Part shown: in pieces, positions 11,455 to 23,409 of the stretch
Layout of the letters: each line of letters opens with the position of its first letter
Position numbering within the stretch: position 1 is the stretch's first letter
Origin: Siphonodentalium dalli
Lineage: Eukaryota > Mollusca > Scaphopoda > Gadilida > Siphonodentaliidae
Length of the DNA stretch: 64,000 nt
Assembly: GCA_032622095.1 (NCBI GenBank)
Contig: CP136063.1
Span: 65,673,897 to 65,737,896, forward strand
Direction of reading: 5' to 3'
The notes under the pieces: model-generated
Databases searched by the model: none
What the model saw: only the letters and a program-made list of their open reading frames with translations
Told to the model about the DNA's origin: nothing
Made by a program: the position numbers and the translations under genes

Positions 11455-11900
11455 TATACGCTGCTGAATAAAAGCTCCCAAAGGGAGCGTGTTATAAAAG
11501 ATCATAATGTATGTGAGCGAAGCGCACAAAGGGGCTGCAGTCCACTCGGTCGCTGAATAAAGGCTCTGTTTCAGTTACTGGAATATATATAATAGTAATA
11601 CAGAACTATAAGTTGATTTTGTTGCATTCCATATGCGCATGCATATATGTGGGTGGTAGTAGAATCTACAGTTTTACTGTGAAAAAATAGTGTTCCCGAG
11701 CCATAGGCTCATATATAGCGCACAAAAGGGCCCCAGGTCCCTCCGTCGCGGGATAAATGCTCCCAAATGGAGTCTATTTCAGTTAGTAAATACATTAATA
11801 AAATAACTGTTGATTTTGTTGAGTTCCAAATGTGCATGCATATATGTGGGGAGGGTGGGGGTACAAAATACAGTTTTAGTTGAATAAAGTTTTCCCATGT
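11455..11900. repeat. Two diverged direct repeats of ~185 bp
   Basis: 11515-11690 and 11700-11885 share GCGCACAAA, TTTCAGTTA, TTGATTTTGTTG and GCATGCATATATGTGGG in the same order. Identity is clearly lower than in the segmental duplications, so this is an older duplication. No gene is seen. Confidence 0.65.
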
Positions 11901-12143
11901 GTTTCCGGTGAAAGAGAAGTATAGGACCAATCCATGCATTGCTAATATAGAAATGATAATGTGTTCATGGCCGTGGAGACCAGAAAGTAACGAAGAACAT
12001 TTATATACCCGTCATTTTGACTGGCAATCCCCTACTATTAAGGGGTCGATTAATTAGAGCATTACTGTAGGTTACTGAGGTATGTTACTTTTGGCTTTGT
12101 TAATGGTAATAGATTACTAGCTTCTTCATTCAAATTGACGGTG

Positions 12144-12486
12144 TTAAGTGTGGTTGATTCCTAATTCAGTTATTTCAGCCATTTGCGTCCCAAAGATTAG
12201 ATTAGATATTTTATGCTTGAGTTGGCACTGCGATTTTCTTGTAAAGCTCCTCATTGTTGTGGCCAAATAATCTCCAAATAGCTGACACTCGTCTTTCACA
12301 ATTTCAACAAGCTTTGGACGATTTGCGATTGATTTTGCAAATGTATCAAGAATTTCGAGTTCCTTGTCATCACTTTTAGCCCTCACCCGCTTTGCCCTGC
12401 TCGGAGTAGTTACATCTGATTGTGTGTCTTCGAATATATCCTCTTCCTCTTCCATCAAATCATTCTCCATGGGTAAAGGAGCAAGC
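12144..12486 (-). CDS. C-terminal exon with BESS-like motif (MADF/BESS-type protein)
   Basis: This minus-strand terminal exon starts after the splice acceptor CACTTTTTTCAG at 12487-12498 and ends at a TAA at 12144. It reads LAPLPMENDL, an acidic run (MEEEEDIFED), a basic segment (RAKRVRAKS), then DECQLFGDYLATTMRSF and QLKHKISNLIF. That last part resembles the BESS motif, a short helical protein-interaction motif usually found at the carboxyl end of MADF DNA-binding proteins. MADF/Myb-like proteins also accompany PIF/Harbinger transposons, so it could be host or element derived. No upstream MADF exon is recognisable in the window, so the gene looks partial here. The exon itself has no break. 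Confidence 0.55.
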
Positions 12487-12744
12487 TGAAAAAAGTGAAG
12501 TGCATATTAACTCCAATCATGGTCATGTCACACACCACATATATTTATAATAAACTCTAATCAGTTTTTATACTTAGCAAACAAATTTCTTTGGAGCCAC
12601 CACCTTAACCACTTGTGAGTTTTTTTGAGCCACTTCTCATTTATTTGAGCCACTATTTTTCAACCCATATTTTTTGGAGCCACATAGATTAAGAAATTTT
12701 ACCGAAGGTTGTTCTGCACTACATGTATTTCTGAAAAGACAGCA

Positions 12745-12930
12745 GACTTACCTGACAGGGCTTTTTATAACGAAAGGACTGTCACATGTCAAGGTCTAAC
12801 GGAAGCTGAACCTGATCGGTTTGACCGTACGCGTACTTTAGGTACTTTGTACCGATTTTCGATTTTTCTTCTAGAATCTTGCAAGCAAGAAATATATAAC
12901 AATTAGTTCATTCAGTGTCCAAGATACGTA
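12745..12930. repeat. Segmental duplicate G, left part, copy 2
   Basis: Matches 6133-6330 (GACAGGGCTTTTTATAACG...). Upstream, at 12590-12690, the phrase GGAGCCAC / TGAGCCAC recurs four times in AT-rich sequence, which looks like slippage or a small minisatellite. Confidence 0.8.
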
Positions 12931-12953
12931 TTAGATAAGATAAGATAATTTTA

Positions 12954-13560
12954 ATGCATGAAACACCCGTAATATAGGCAGTATGCATACAATGATTATA
13001 TGATATAAACACCCGTAACATAGGCAGTATGCATACAATGATTATATGATATAAACACCCGTAATATAGGCAGTATGCATACAATGATTATATGATATAA
13101 ACACCCGTAATATAGGCAGTATGCATACAATGATTATATGATATAAACACCCGTAATATAGGCAGTATGCATACAATGATTATATGATATAAACACCCGT
13201 AACATAGGCAGTATGTATACAATGATTATATGATATAAACACCCGTAATATGGGCAGTATGCATACAATGATTATATGATATAAACACCCGTAATATGGG
13301 CAGTATGCATACAATGATTATATGATATAAACACCCGTAATATGGGCAGTATGCATACAATGATTATATGATATAAACACCCGTAATATAGGCAGTATGC
13401 ATACAATGATTATATGATATAAACACCCGTAATATAGGCAGTATGCATACAATGATTATATGATATAAACACCCGTAATATGGGCAGTATGCATACAATG
13501 ATTATATGATATAAACACCCGTAATATAGGCAGTATGCATACAATGATTATATGATATAA
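12954..13560. repeat. 46-bp satellite, 13 copies
   Basis: ACCCGTAA recurs every 46 bp from 12965 to 13517. The unit contains GGCAGTATGCATACAATG and TTATATGATATAAAC. Copies differ mainly at AATATAGG / AACATAGG / AATATGGG, so a few subtypes are interspersed. It sits between two parts of segmental block G and is absent from copy 1. Confidence 0.97.
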
Positions 13561-13614
13561 ATGAAGAGTAATGGTACAAAAAGAATATAAAACATGAAAT
13601 GTATATATGAATTA

Positions 13615-13760
13615 TCACAAACTTTTGTTTTGTAGAAATATTGTTCGCTTGTCGAAGTATTGACGGATCATGTTGTAGATCTTTCCACAGTTTTCGTTCT
13701 CGTTTGTCATAATTTTAATGAATTTACCGTTTTCATCCAATGAATCGAAGTTGACACAAA
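13615..13760 (-). pseudogene. Short terminal exon, unrecognised
   Basis: After the acceptor-like TTCACCTTTAG (13761-13771, minus sense) the frame reads VNFDSLDENGKFIKIM, NENCGKIYNMIRQYFD and KRTIFLQNKSL, then TGA at 13615. The composition is strongly protein-like and there is no internal stop. I do not recognise the family. It lies upstream, in minus sense, of the BESS-type exon but carries its own stop, so it cannot simply splice into it. It may be the end of another element gene. Confidence 0.4.
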
Positions 13761-13761
13761 C

Positions 13762-13890
13762 TAAAGGTGAAGGATTTCATGTGATCAGACACAAATAAAG
13801 GTGAAGGTTTTCATGTGATGTGCATTATGCTTTGTGATCCATGCAATGTAATCAGACACAAACTAAAGGTGAAGGTTTTCATGTGATGAT
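13762..13890. repeat. ~61-bp tandem repeats (CAGACACAAACTAAAGG core)
   Basis: Units of GTAATCAGACACAAACTAAAG followed by TTTTCATGTGATG recur here and again at 1170-1300 and 14395-14520 as two to three tandem copies each. Confidence 0.75.
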
Positions 13891-13939
13891 ATGGACATTC
13901 CGTAAATACATGTAGTTCATTTTCAACCTTTATTGGGAG

Positions 13940-14180
13940 TGGAGGAGATACATATTTTGGGTAAAAAAATATTATTTTTTTGGAGCCACATAGATTAAGA
14001 AATTTTACCGACAGTTGTTCTGCACTACATGTATTTCTAAAATCTAACTTTTTTTGTTTACGATTCATGTTTAGCATTTGAATGTTCAAGTTATGGTTAT
14101 ATGTACTCATGTAAAATGCGCTATCAAAACACAGTGTACTAACAAGTGTTACAAGCTTACGTTACTGTTGATGAGAAATA
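13940..14180. repeat. Segmental duplicate G, right part, with empty hAT site
   Basis: Aligns with 6320-6499 joined to 7845-7890. The single CTATCAAA near 14119-14126 is the unoccupied target of the 1337-bp hAT element. Confidence 0.88.
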
Positions 14181-15163
14181 CAAGTCTGTGAAAGCAATAC
14201 AATGAATGTGTGTTGTTATCGAGGAGAAACATCAGCGTTGGTGCCAAGTATGTGAATAAACACCTTGCTAACAGTTTTCATCTGACAATATTTCCTTTTT
14301 GTTTGACAGTTATTTAGCATTTGGGCAAATTTAGCATCATCTCCTGGTCTCATGATTTCATGAAGTTCAGCAATAGATCCATTGTGATCCATGCAATGTA
14401 ATCAGACACAAACTAAAGGTTGAGGTTTTCATGTGATGTGCATTCTGATTTGTGATCCATGAAATGTAATCAGACACAAACTAAAGCTGAAGGATTTCAT
14501 GTGATTTGACAATCAATGCAATGTAATCAGATGCATGATTAAGACTTTATGTATAGAGTGTCTGCTAGTTACAACAAGGCTGGGTTATCTCCCTTAATCT
14601 GCCTGTGGACGACACATACATAGAGCCTTATTCAAAAACCAGACTGAGTTATCTCCCTTAATCTGCCTGTGGACGACACATACATGTGTCTGAGAGTAAT
14701 ACATGATTAAATTAATTTCTCATCTTTTTGACTGTCAATGGTGAATGTTGTGATGCACACACATTGGGAACCTTGATTATGCAATAGAGAAACTAAACTA
14801 TAAAAGAAATAGAATCTATTTGAAGAAGTTTCTTTATAAATTTTATAAAGAAGCTTTCCAGAGAAGATGAGGCCTAAGCAGAGTGAGGTCCCCAGAGGGT
14901 GAATTTAGTGTTGCTATCTTGCTATGCGGGATGGCATCACTAAATTCACTCTATAGGAATTATCTCCAAAGCGTTCAAATGCTAAGTTCCACGTTCAACA
15001 CATACCTGAGTCACTTGCTCACTGAAAGCATGATTGATTGATCCACGTTACACGGATGACCGGCGTGATCATTATTAGCTGAATAGTCGTGAGTAATGTC
15101 TAATAAGGCAAGAGACAGTGGAACCTCTTGTGTCATACTAAATGGCTGGCCATAACCTTTTAA

Positions 15164-15554
15164 CCCTTTACCCAACAGAACGGCCCTGTGCCAATGCATT
15201 CTCTTATATATGCGTGTCGACCATAGGTCGCCTCGCATATATAAGAGAATGCATTGGCTTAACACATTAAAAATTATAAAATTGTTAAAGAATGTAAGAA
15301 AAAATGGTAAAAAGTGTTAAAAAAAGATTGTTTTTAGGCCAATGCATTCTCTTATATATGCGAGGCGACCTATGGTCGACTCGCATATATAAGAGAATGC
15401 ATTGGCACAGGGCTAACTGTAACTATCACAATGTGGTCAAGGAGCCGGTTCCAATGATATCCATATTTGTATGGTTCTATTGAGACAGACCGAAGATATT
15501 TTAGGCTGTTGAAGCTTTATTTGGCCGGTTTTGGCCGGTTTGTTGGGTAAAGGG
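15164..15554. mobile_element. piggyBac-type MITE, 391 bp, copy 1
   Basis: Terminal inverted repeats CCCTTTACCCAACA / TGTTGGGTAAAGGG are flanked by TTAA at 15160-15163 and 15555-15558. The segmental duplicate has a single TTAA at 2509-2512, so the insertion was exact. TTAA duplication and CCC-type ends are characteristic of piggyBac. The interior holds two 69-bp palindromes (15190-15258 and 15338-15406) and a CCGGTTTTGGCCGG stretch. A second copy of identical length, in inverted orientation, lies at 52066-52456. Confidence 0.93.
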
Positions 15555-15595
15555 TTAACCCTGTTGTGTGATGCAAATAACCTGTCCTTGAATCA

Positions 15596-15832
15596 TTACA
15601 TCCCTATATATGTTGGATAAATGAAACCTTTTAAATCAAGATTGAAGACCCTCTCTATTCCTAACATCGTACATTGTATTCCTTGGGTCCCCACTAGTGG
15701 TGTTTCTTGATGCGGATGTAATTTATCAATACATGACTGGCCCTTGAATCCAATGATAGACTCATTACTTATACTTATTTCCTTTGGAAGTGAATACGAG
15801 TTCACTGATCCATTTGTTGTTGAAATGTTCAT
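15596..15832 (-). pseudogene. Exon-like ORF, unrecognised, copy 2
   Basis: Duplicate of 2550-2786, with an identical frame apart from one substitution (GQTC to GQSC). Preservation of the frame in a recent duplicate is not evidence of selection. Confidence 0.3.
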
Positions 15833-16159
15833 ATTTGAAGTTGTATATATTATGATCCCATATTTGAAGTTGTATATTGGATCATAACTTTCTGATAACC
15901 TTCTTGGTTAAACATACTTTTATAGTTGTCCTGGTTGAAAACATGCCAAGCATTCAGTCTTCATTTCTTCAACCAAGTTGAGCTCTTTAGCTTTGTATTT
16001 TGCTGCTGGGAGTGGGTGGCCCCTGATATAATAAACTTTGTTCAATCGCTAGCAGACTTAGATTACTGTGCATTGAGTAATCAGCTGATATTTGCGATCC
16101 TCATAGCAGCGTCCTATTTCTGAGGATGGACAATCCGAGAATATATTTTCTGTCCTGAT

Positions 16160-18310
16160 TCATGCGACAATATTCATCCATATAGGTTCGGTCCCTTCTT
16201 TATATGCCACTGAACCTCTTTCTCTATGCATCCTATTAATGCCAGCATCCTACCTACGACAGCAGCGTCATTGTTATCCAATCCCCCTTTGCCCGTTGAT
16301 GTACACTTCAGCCTGATCTGATGTTGGTATCTTCCAACCAACAAGTCTGGAAGTGGGAATGTCTGACAATATTCATCCATGTAGGTTCGGTCCCTTCTTT
16401 ATATGCCACTGAACCTCTTGCTATATGCATCCTATTAATGCCAGCATCCTACCTACGACAGCAGCTTCATTGTTATCCAATCCACCATTGCCCGTTGGCG
16501 TACACTTCAACCTGATCTGATGTTGGCATCTTCCAACCAAAAAGTATGGAAGTAGGAGTGTCTTAACATTTGCAGAATGAGGTGAATCAGTGTTTGATTG
16601 GCCAAATCCCAATCACTCGGCCAGGTAAACCGACGTTAATCTCCCCGACGGGTGACATATCGGATGCTCTGTATCGTAATATCGCATTTGAACTGGGGTA
16701 TGAGGTGAGGATCTCGTTACCCTTAACGCACACATCATACATGTCATGTGACACTATTCATCCATATAGGTTCGGTCCCTTATTTATATGCCACTGAACC
16801 TCTTGCTCTATGCATCCTATTAATGCCAGCATCCTACCTACGACAGCAGCGTCATTGTTATCTCATCCACCATTGCCCGTTGATGTACACTTCAGCCTGA
16901 CCTGATGTTGGTATCTTCCAACCAAAAAGTCTGGAAGTGGGAATGTCTGACAATATTCATCCATGTAGGTTCGGACCCTTCTTTATATGCCACTGAACCT
17001 CTTGCTATATGCATCCTATTAATGCCAGCATCCTACCTACGACAGCAGCGTCATTGTTACCCCCATCCACCATTGCCCGTTGGTGTACACTTCAACCTGA
17101 TCTGATGTTGGTATCTTCCAACCAATTTCACTCTACATCTCAATGCTAAATAATTGTGATTGTTGGGAATATTCTCCAAAATTAATAATCATGCTAACAC
17201 TATTATTAGGCAACTGAGAATAAATGGTATCAGTAAAATTGATAATAGAACATTGAAATAATGTAGATTGCAACATATATAAACTGATTGCAACATATAT
17301 AAACTGATATAATGTAATTGATTGTATATACCAATGACTATGCAACTAATAAAAACTATCATTCTGTCCCAATCGCTCGGTCAGGTAAACCGACGTTAAT
17401 CTCCCCGACGGGTGACATATCGGATGCTCTGTATCGTAATATCGCATCTGAACTGGGGTATGAGGTGAGGATCTCGTTACCGTTAACGCACACATCATAC
17501 ATGTCATGTGACAATATTCATCCATGTAGGTTCGGTCCCTTCTTTATATGCCACTGAACCTCTTGCTCTATGCATCCTATTAATCCCAGCATCCTACCTA
17601 CGACAGCAGCGTCATTGTTATTCCATCCACCATTGCCCGTTGATGTACACCTCAACCTGACCTCATGTTGGTATCTTCCAACCAATTTCACTCTACATCT
17701 CAATGCTAAATAATTGTGATTGTTGGGAATATTCTCCAAAATTAATAATCATGCTAACACTATTATTAGGCAACTGAGAATAAATGGTATCAGTAAAATT
17801 GATAATAGAACATTGAAATAATGTAGATTGCAACATATATAAACTGATTGCAACATATATAAACTGATATAATGTAATTGATTGTATATACCAATGACTA
17901 TGCAACTAGGAAAAACTATCATTCTGTCCCAATCGCTCGGCCAGGTAAACCGACGTTAATCTCCCCGACGGGTGACATATCGGATGCTCTGTATCGTAAT
18001 ATCGCATCTGAACTGGGGTATGAGGTGAGGATCTCGTTACCCTTAACGCACACATCATACATGTCATGTGACAATATTCATCCATATAGGTTCGGTCCCT
18101 TCTTTATATGCCACTGAACCTCTTGCTCTATGCATCCTATTAATGCCAGCATCCTACCTACGACAGCAGCGTCATTGTTATTCCATCCACCATTGCCCGT
18201 TGATGTACACTTCAACCTGACCTCATGTTGGTATCTTCCAACCAACAAGTCTGGAAGTAGGAGTGTCTGACATTTGCAGAATGAGGTGAATCAGTGTTTG
18301 ATTGGCCAAA
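16160..18310. repeat. Modular higher-order tandem array, block 2
   Basis: Same A/B/C modules as block 1. Module C starts at 16623, 17384 and 17944; the 17384 to 17944 spacing is 560 bp (B2-type linker), and the 16623 to 17384 spacing of 761 bp includes an extra A module. The minus strand of A reads YQHQIRLKCTSTGNGG..NNNDAA and that of C reads DVCVKGNEILTSYPSS. Confidence 0.93.
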
Positions 18311-18439
18311 AACAAAAGTTGAGCCATTTCCAGATTTTTTTTTATCCAAACATTTTCAGCAACTTTTACCCCAGAGTATAATCGACATTTAATAACACAG
18401 ATTTTGAATTTATTTTTAACATTGTCCTGTTACTCTACT

Positions 18440-19030
18440 CTCAGGTGCCTAATAATCATGATTATTATATGATCATAAACTTTCTTCTAAAAGTCCCATA
18501 CTAAATGATGGGCAAAGAAGTTGATAAATCACGATATCTACCTGATAGTTCTATAAAAAGGCAATATGGGTTAATAACAAGAATACGCGACGTGATTTTC
18601 CGATGTTCAATTAGCTACAAATGACTTGCGGATATTCAAGACAATGTTGTAATGTTGGTAATATTTTGTATCATACATGTATGTATTGTTTATTAAATTT
18701 TGACTTGTTGAAAAACATTGATTTGCATTTTATGGATTTATATATATGGCTCAGTAAGTAGTTCAGGCCAGGGGCGCCGGAAGCATCCAAGGGCAGGGGG
18801 GGGGGGGGGGGGGGCAGAGCCTACAAAATAAAGGGCATTTTCTCCGCAAACTCAGGAAAATAACCATAAATTCATTGTGGCAAAATCCCTATTTTAATGG
18901 TATTTGTCGGTTTTTTATGGCCGTTTTGTGATAAAATTGACAAAAAATTAATATTCCTTGTGAAATTGGTGGTATTTGGACCAAAAAAGTCAAATTTTGC
19001 TATAAAAACACGAGATTAAACACACAAAAA
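18440..19030. repeat. Segmental duplicate F, copy 2, inside the array
   Basis: Matches 5210-5840, with the G run shortened to 19. The tandem array resumes directly after it at about 19083. Confidence 0.87.
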
Positions 19031-19082
19031 GCATTTTCTGTCTCCAGAAAAAAGGGCAAGTCCTGCCCCCGCTCACCCCCCT

Positions 19083-19830
19083 CACTCGGCCAGGTAAACC
19101 AACGTTAATCTCCCCGACGGGTGACATATCGGATGCTCTGTATCGTAATATCGCATCTGAACTGGGGTATGAGGTGAGGATCTCGTTACCCTTAACGCAC
19201 ACATCATACATGTCATGTGACAATATTCATCCATATAGGTTCGGTCCCTTCTTTATATGCCACTGAACTTCTTGCTCTATGCATCCTATTAATGCCAGCA
19301 TCCTGCCTACGACAGCAGCTTCATTGTTATCTCATCCACCATTGCCCGTTGATGTACACCTCAACCTGACCTGATGTTGGTATCTTCCAACCAACAAGTC
19401 TGGAAGTAGGAGTGTCTTAACATTTGCAGAATGAGGTGAATCAGTGTTTGATTGGCCAAATCCCAATCACTCAGCCAGGTAAACCGACGTTAATCTCCAC
19501 GACGGGTGACATATCGGATGCTCTGTATCGTAATATCGCATCTGAACTGGGGTATGAGGTGAGGATCTCGTTAAACCTTAACGCACACATCATACATGTC
19601 ATGTGACACTATTCATCCATATAGGTTCGGTCCCTTCTTTATATGCCACTGAACCTCTTGCTCTATGCATCCTATTAATCCCAGCATCTTACCTACGACA
19701 GCAGCGTCATTGTTATTCCATCCACCATTGCCCGTTGATGTACACTTCAGCCTGATCTGATGTTGGTATCTTCCAACCAACAAGTCTGGAAGTAGGAGTG
19801 TCTGACATTTGCAGAATGAGGTGATCAATG
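19083..19830. repeat. Modular higher-order tandem array, block 3
   Basis: Two C modules, at 19092 and 19477, are spaced exactly 385 bp, with A modules between and after. The segment 19830-20090 is a relic of the same flank that follows block 1 (CATTTAATAACACAGATTTTG). Confidence 0.92.
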
Positions 19831-20089
19831 TTTGATTGGCCAAAAAAAAAAAACTTGTAGCCAAAAGATGAGAAATTTCCAGATTTTTTTTTAGCCAAAC
19901 ATTTTCAGCAACTTTTCCCCCAGAGTATAATGTACATTTAATAACACAGATTTTGAATTTATTTTTAACATTGTCCTATTACTATACTCTCAGGTGCCTA
20001 ATAATCATGATGGATGGTGATTTATGCTGAACATAATAATAGTGATGGCAATTTCACTCCATGGCAATATTCTCCAAAATTAATAATAA

Positions 20090-23000
20090 TAGGTTCGGTC
20101 CCTTCTCTACATGCCACTGAACCTCTTGCTCTATGCATCCTATTAATGCCAGCATCCTACCTACGACAGCAGCGTCATTGTTATCTCATCCACCATTGCC
20201 CGTTGATGTACACTTCAGCCTGATCTGATGTTGGTATCTTCCAACCAACAAGTCTGGAAGTAGGAGTGTCTGACAATATTCATCCATGTAGGTTCGGACC
20301 CTTCTTTATATGCCACTGAACCTCTTGCTCTATGCATCCTATTAATGCCAGCATCCAGCCTACGACAGCAGCGTCATTGTTATTCCATCCACCATTGCCC
20401 GTTGGTGTACACTTCAACCTGATCTGATGTTGGTATCTTCCAACCAATTTCACTCTACATCTCAATGCTAAATAATTGTGATTGTTGGGAATATTCTCCA
20501 AAATTAATAATCATGCTAACACTATTATTAGGCAACTGAGAATAAATGGTATTAGTAAAATTGATAATAGAACATTGAAATAATCTAGATTGCAACATAT
20601 ATAAACTGATTGCAACATATATAAACTGATATAATGTAATTGATTGTATATACCAATGACTATGCAACTAGGAAAAACTATCATTCTGTCCCAATCGCTC
20701 GGCCAGGTAAACCGACGTTAATCTCCCCGACGGGTGACATATCGGATGCTCTGTATTGTAATATCGCATCTGAACTGGGGTATGAGGTGAGGATCTCGTT
20801 ACCCTTAACGCACACATCATACATGTCATGTGACACTATTCATCCATATAGGTTCGGTCCCTTCTTTATATGCCACTGAACCTCTTGCTCTATGCATCCT
20901 ATTAATGCCAGCATCCTACCTACGATAGCAGCGTCATTGTTATTCCATCCACCATTGCCTGTTGATGTACACTTCAGCCTGATCTGATGTTGGTATCTTC
21001 CAACCAACAAGTCTGGAAGTAGGAGTGTCTTAACATTTGCAGAATGAGGTGAATCAGTGTTTGATTGGCCAAATCCCAATCACTCGGCCAGGTAAACCGA
21101 CGTTAATCTCCCCGACGGGTGACATATCGGATGCTCTGTATCGTAATATCGCATCTGAACTGGGGTATGAGGTGAGGATCTCGTTACCCTTAACGCACAC
21201 ATCATACATGTCATGTGACACTATTCATCCATATAGGTTCGGTCCCTTCTTTATATGCCACTGAACCTCTTGCTCTATGCATCCTATTAATGCCAGCATC
21301 CTACCTACGACAGCAGCTTCATTGTTATCCCATCCACCATTGCCCGTTGGTGTACACTTCAACCTGATCTGATGTTGGTATCTTCCAACCAATTTCACTC
21401 TACATCTCAATGCTAAATAATTGTGATTGTTGGGAATATTCTCCAAAATTAATAATCATGCTAACACTATTATTAGGCAACTGAGAATAAATGGTATTAG
21501 TAAAATTGATAATAGAACATTGAAATAATGTAGATTGCAACATATATAAACTGATTGCAACATATATAAACTGATATAATGTAATTGATTGTATATACCA
21601 ATGACTATGCAACTAGGAAAAACTATCATTCTGTCCCAATCGCTCGGCCAGGTAAACCGACGTTAATCTCCCCGACGGGTGACATATCGGATGCTCTGTA
21701 TCGTAATATCGCATCTGAACTGGGGTATGAGGTGAGGATCTCGTTACCCTTAACGCACACATCATACATGTCATGTGACACTATTCATCCATATAGGTTC
21801 GGTCCCTTCTTTATATGCCACTGAACCTCTTGCTCTATGCATCCTATTAATGCCAGCATCCTACCTACGATAGCAGCGTCATTGTTATTCCATCCACCAT
21901 TGCCCGTTGATGTACACTTCAGCCTGATCTGATGTTGGTATCTTCCAACCAACAAGTCTGGAAGTAGGAGTGTCTTAACATTTGCAGAATGAGGTGAATC
22001 AGTGTTTGATTGGCCAAATCCCAATCACTCGGCCAGGTAAACCGACGTTAATCTCCCCGACGGGTGACATATCGGATGCTCTGTATCGTAATATCGCATC
22101 TGAACTGGGGTATGAGGTGAGGATCTCGTTACCCTTAACGCACACATCATACATGTCATGTGACACTATTCATCCATATAGGTTCGGTCCCTTCTTTATA
22201 TGCCACTGAACCTCTTGCTCTATGCATCCTATTAATGCCAGCATCCTACCTACGACAGCAGCTTCATTGTTATCCAATCCCCATTTGCCTGTTGATGTAC
22301 ACTTCAGCCTGACCTGATGTTGGTATCTTCCAACCAAAAAGTCTGGAAGTAGGAGTATCTTAACATTTGCAGAATGAGGTGAATCAGTGTTTGATTGGCC
22401 AAATCCCAATCACTCGGCCAGGTAAACCGACGTTAATCTCCCCGACGGGTGACATATCGGATGCTCTGTATCGTAATATCGCATCTGAACTGGGGTATGA
22501 GGTGAGGATCTCGTTACCCTTAACGCACACATCATACATGTCATGTGACACTATTCATCCATATAGGTTCGGTCCCTTCTTTATATGCCACTGAACCTCT
22601 TGCTCTATGCATCCTATTAATGCCAGCATCCTACCTACGACAGCAGCTTCATTGTTATCCAATCCCCATTTGCCTGTTGATGTACACTTCAGCCTGACCT
22701 GATGTTGGTATCTTCCAACCAAAAAGTCTGGAAGTAGGAGTATCTTAACATTTGCAGAATGAGGTGAATCAGTGTTTGATTGGCCAAATCCCAATCACTC
22801 GGCCAGGTAAACCGACGTTAATCTCCCCGACGGGTGACATATCGGACGCTCTGTATCGTAATATCGCATCTGAACTGGGGTATGAGGTGAGGATCTCGTT
22901 ACCCTTAACGCACACATCATACATGTCATGTGACACTATTCATCCATATAGGTTCGGTCCCTTCTTTATATGCCACTGAACCTCTTGCTCTATGCATCCT

Positions 23001-23345
23001 ATTAATGACAGCAGCGTCATTGTTATCTCATCCACCATTGCCTGTTGATGTACACTTCAGCCTGATCTGATGTTGGTATCTTCCAACCAACAAGTCTGGA
23101 AGTAGGAATGTCTGACAATATTCATCCATGTAGGTTCGGTCCCTTCTTTATATGCCACTGAACCTCTTGCTCTATGCATCCTATTAATGCCAGCATCCTA
23201 CCTACGACAGCAGCGTCATTGTTATCCAATCCACCATTGCCCGTTGATGTACACTTCAGCCTGATCTGATGTTGGTATCTTCCAACCAACAAGTCTGGAA
23301 GTAGGAGTGTCTGACATTTGCAGAATGAGGTGATCAATGTCTGCA
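20090..23345. repeat. Modular higher-order tandem array, block 4
   Basis: C modules start at 20705, 21090, 21650, 22035, 22420 and 22805, giving spacings of 385, 560, 385, 385 and 385 bp. The last three units are nearly identical, pointing to recent unequal exchange or conversion. The array ends in a truncated unit and an A module, then leaves the repeat at about 23345. Confidence 0.95.
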
Positions 23346-23409
23346 TGTTTACAATGTGTAGCGAATTGTACTCGAGGGGTATATAGAAACTACAGTTTTA
23401 TTTCTCTTT

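Larger units (their letters stand above)
14225..16157. repeat. Segmental duplicate B-D, copy 2
   Basis: Matches 999-3137, interrupted by the TTAA MITE at 15164-15554. It includes the third copy of the exon-like fragment (14225-14390, minus) and the second copy of the 78-codon ORF (15596-15832, minus). Confidence 0.88.

Noticed and set aside
12954-13560. CRISPR-like array
   Set aside because: The 46-bp units are contiguous with no unique spacers, and the surroundings are eukaryotic.
16321-23345. Dozens of 60-80 codon ORFs on both strands across the tandem array
   Set aside because: They are the same few frames repeated because the DNA is repeated. Unit lengths of 385 and 560 bp break frame, and every minus-strand frame has a shared TGA. 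They are reported as repeat modules with exon-like ancestry, not as genes.
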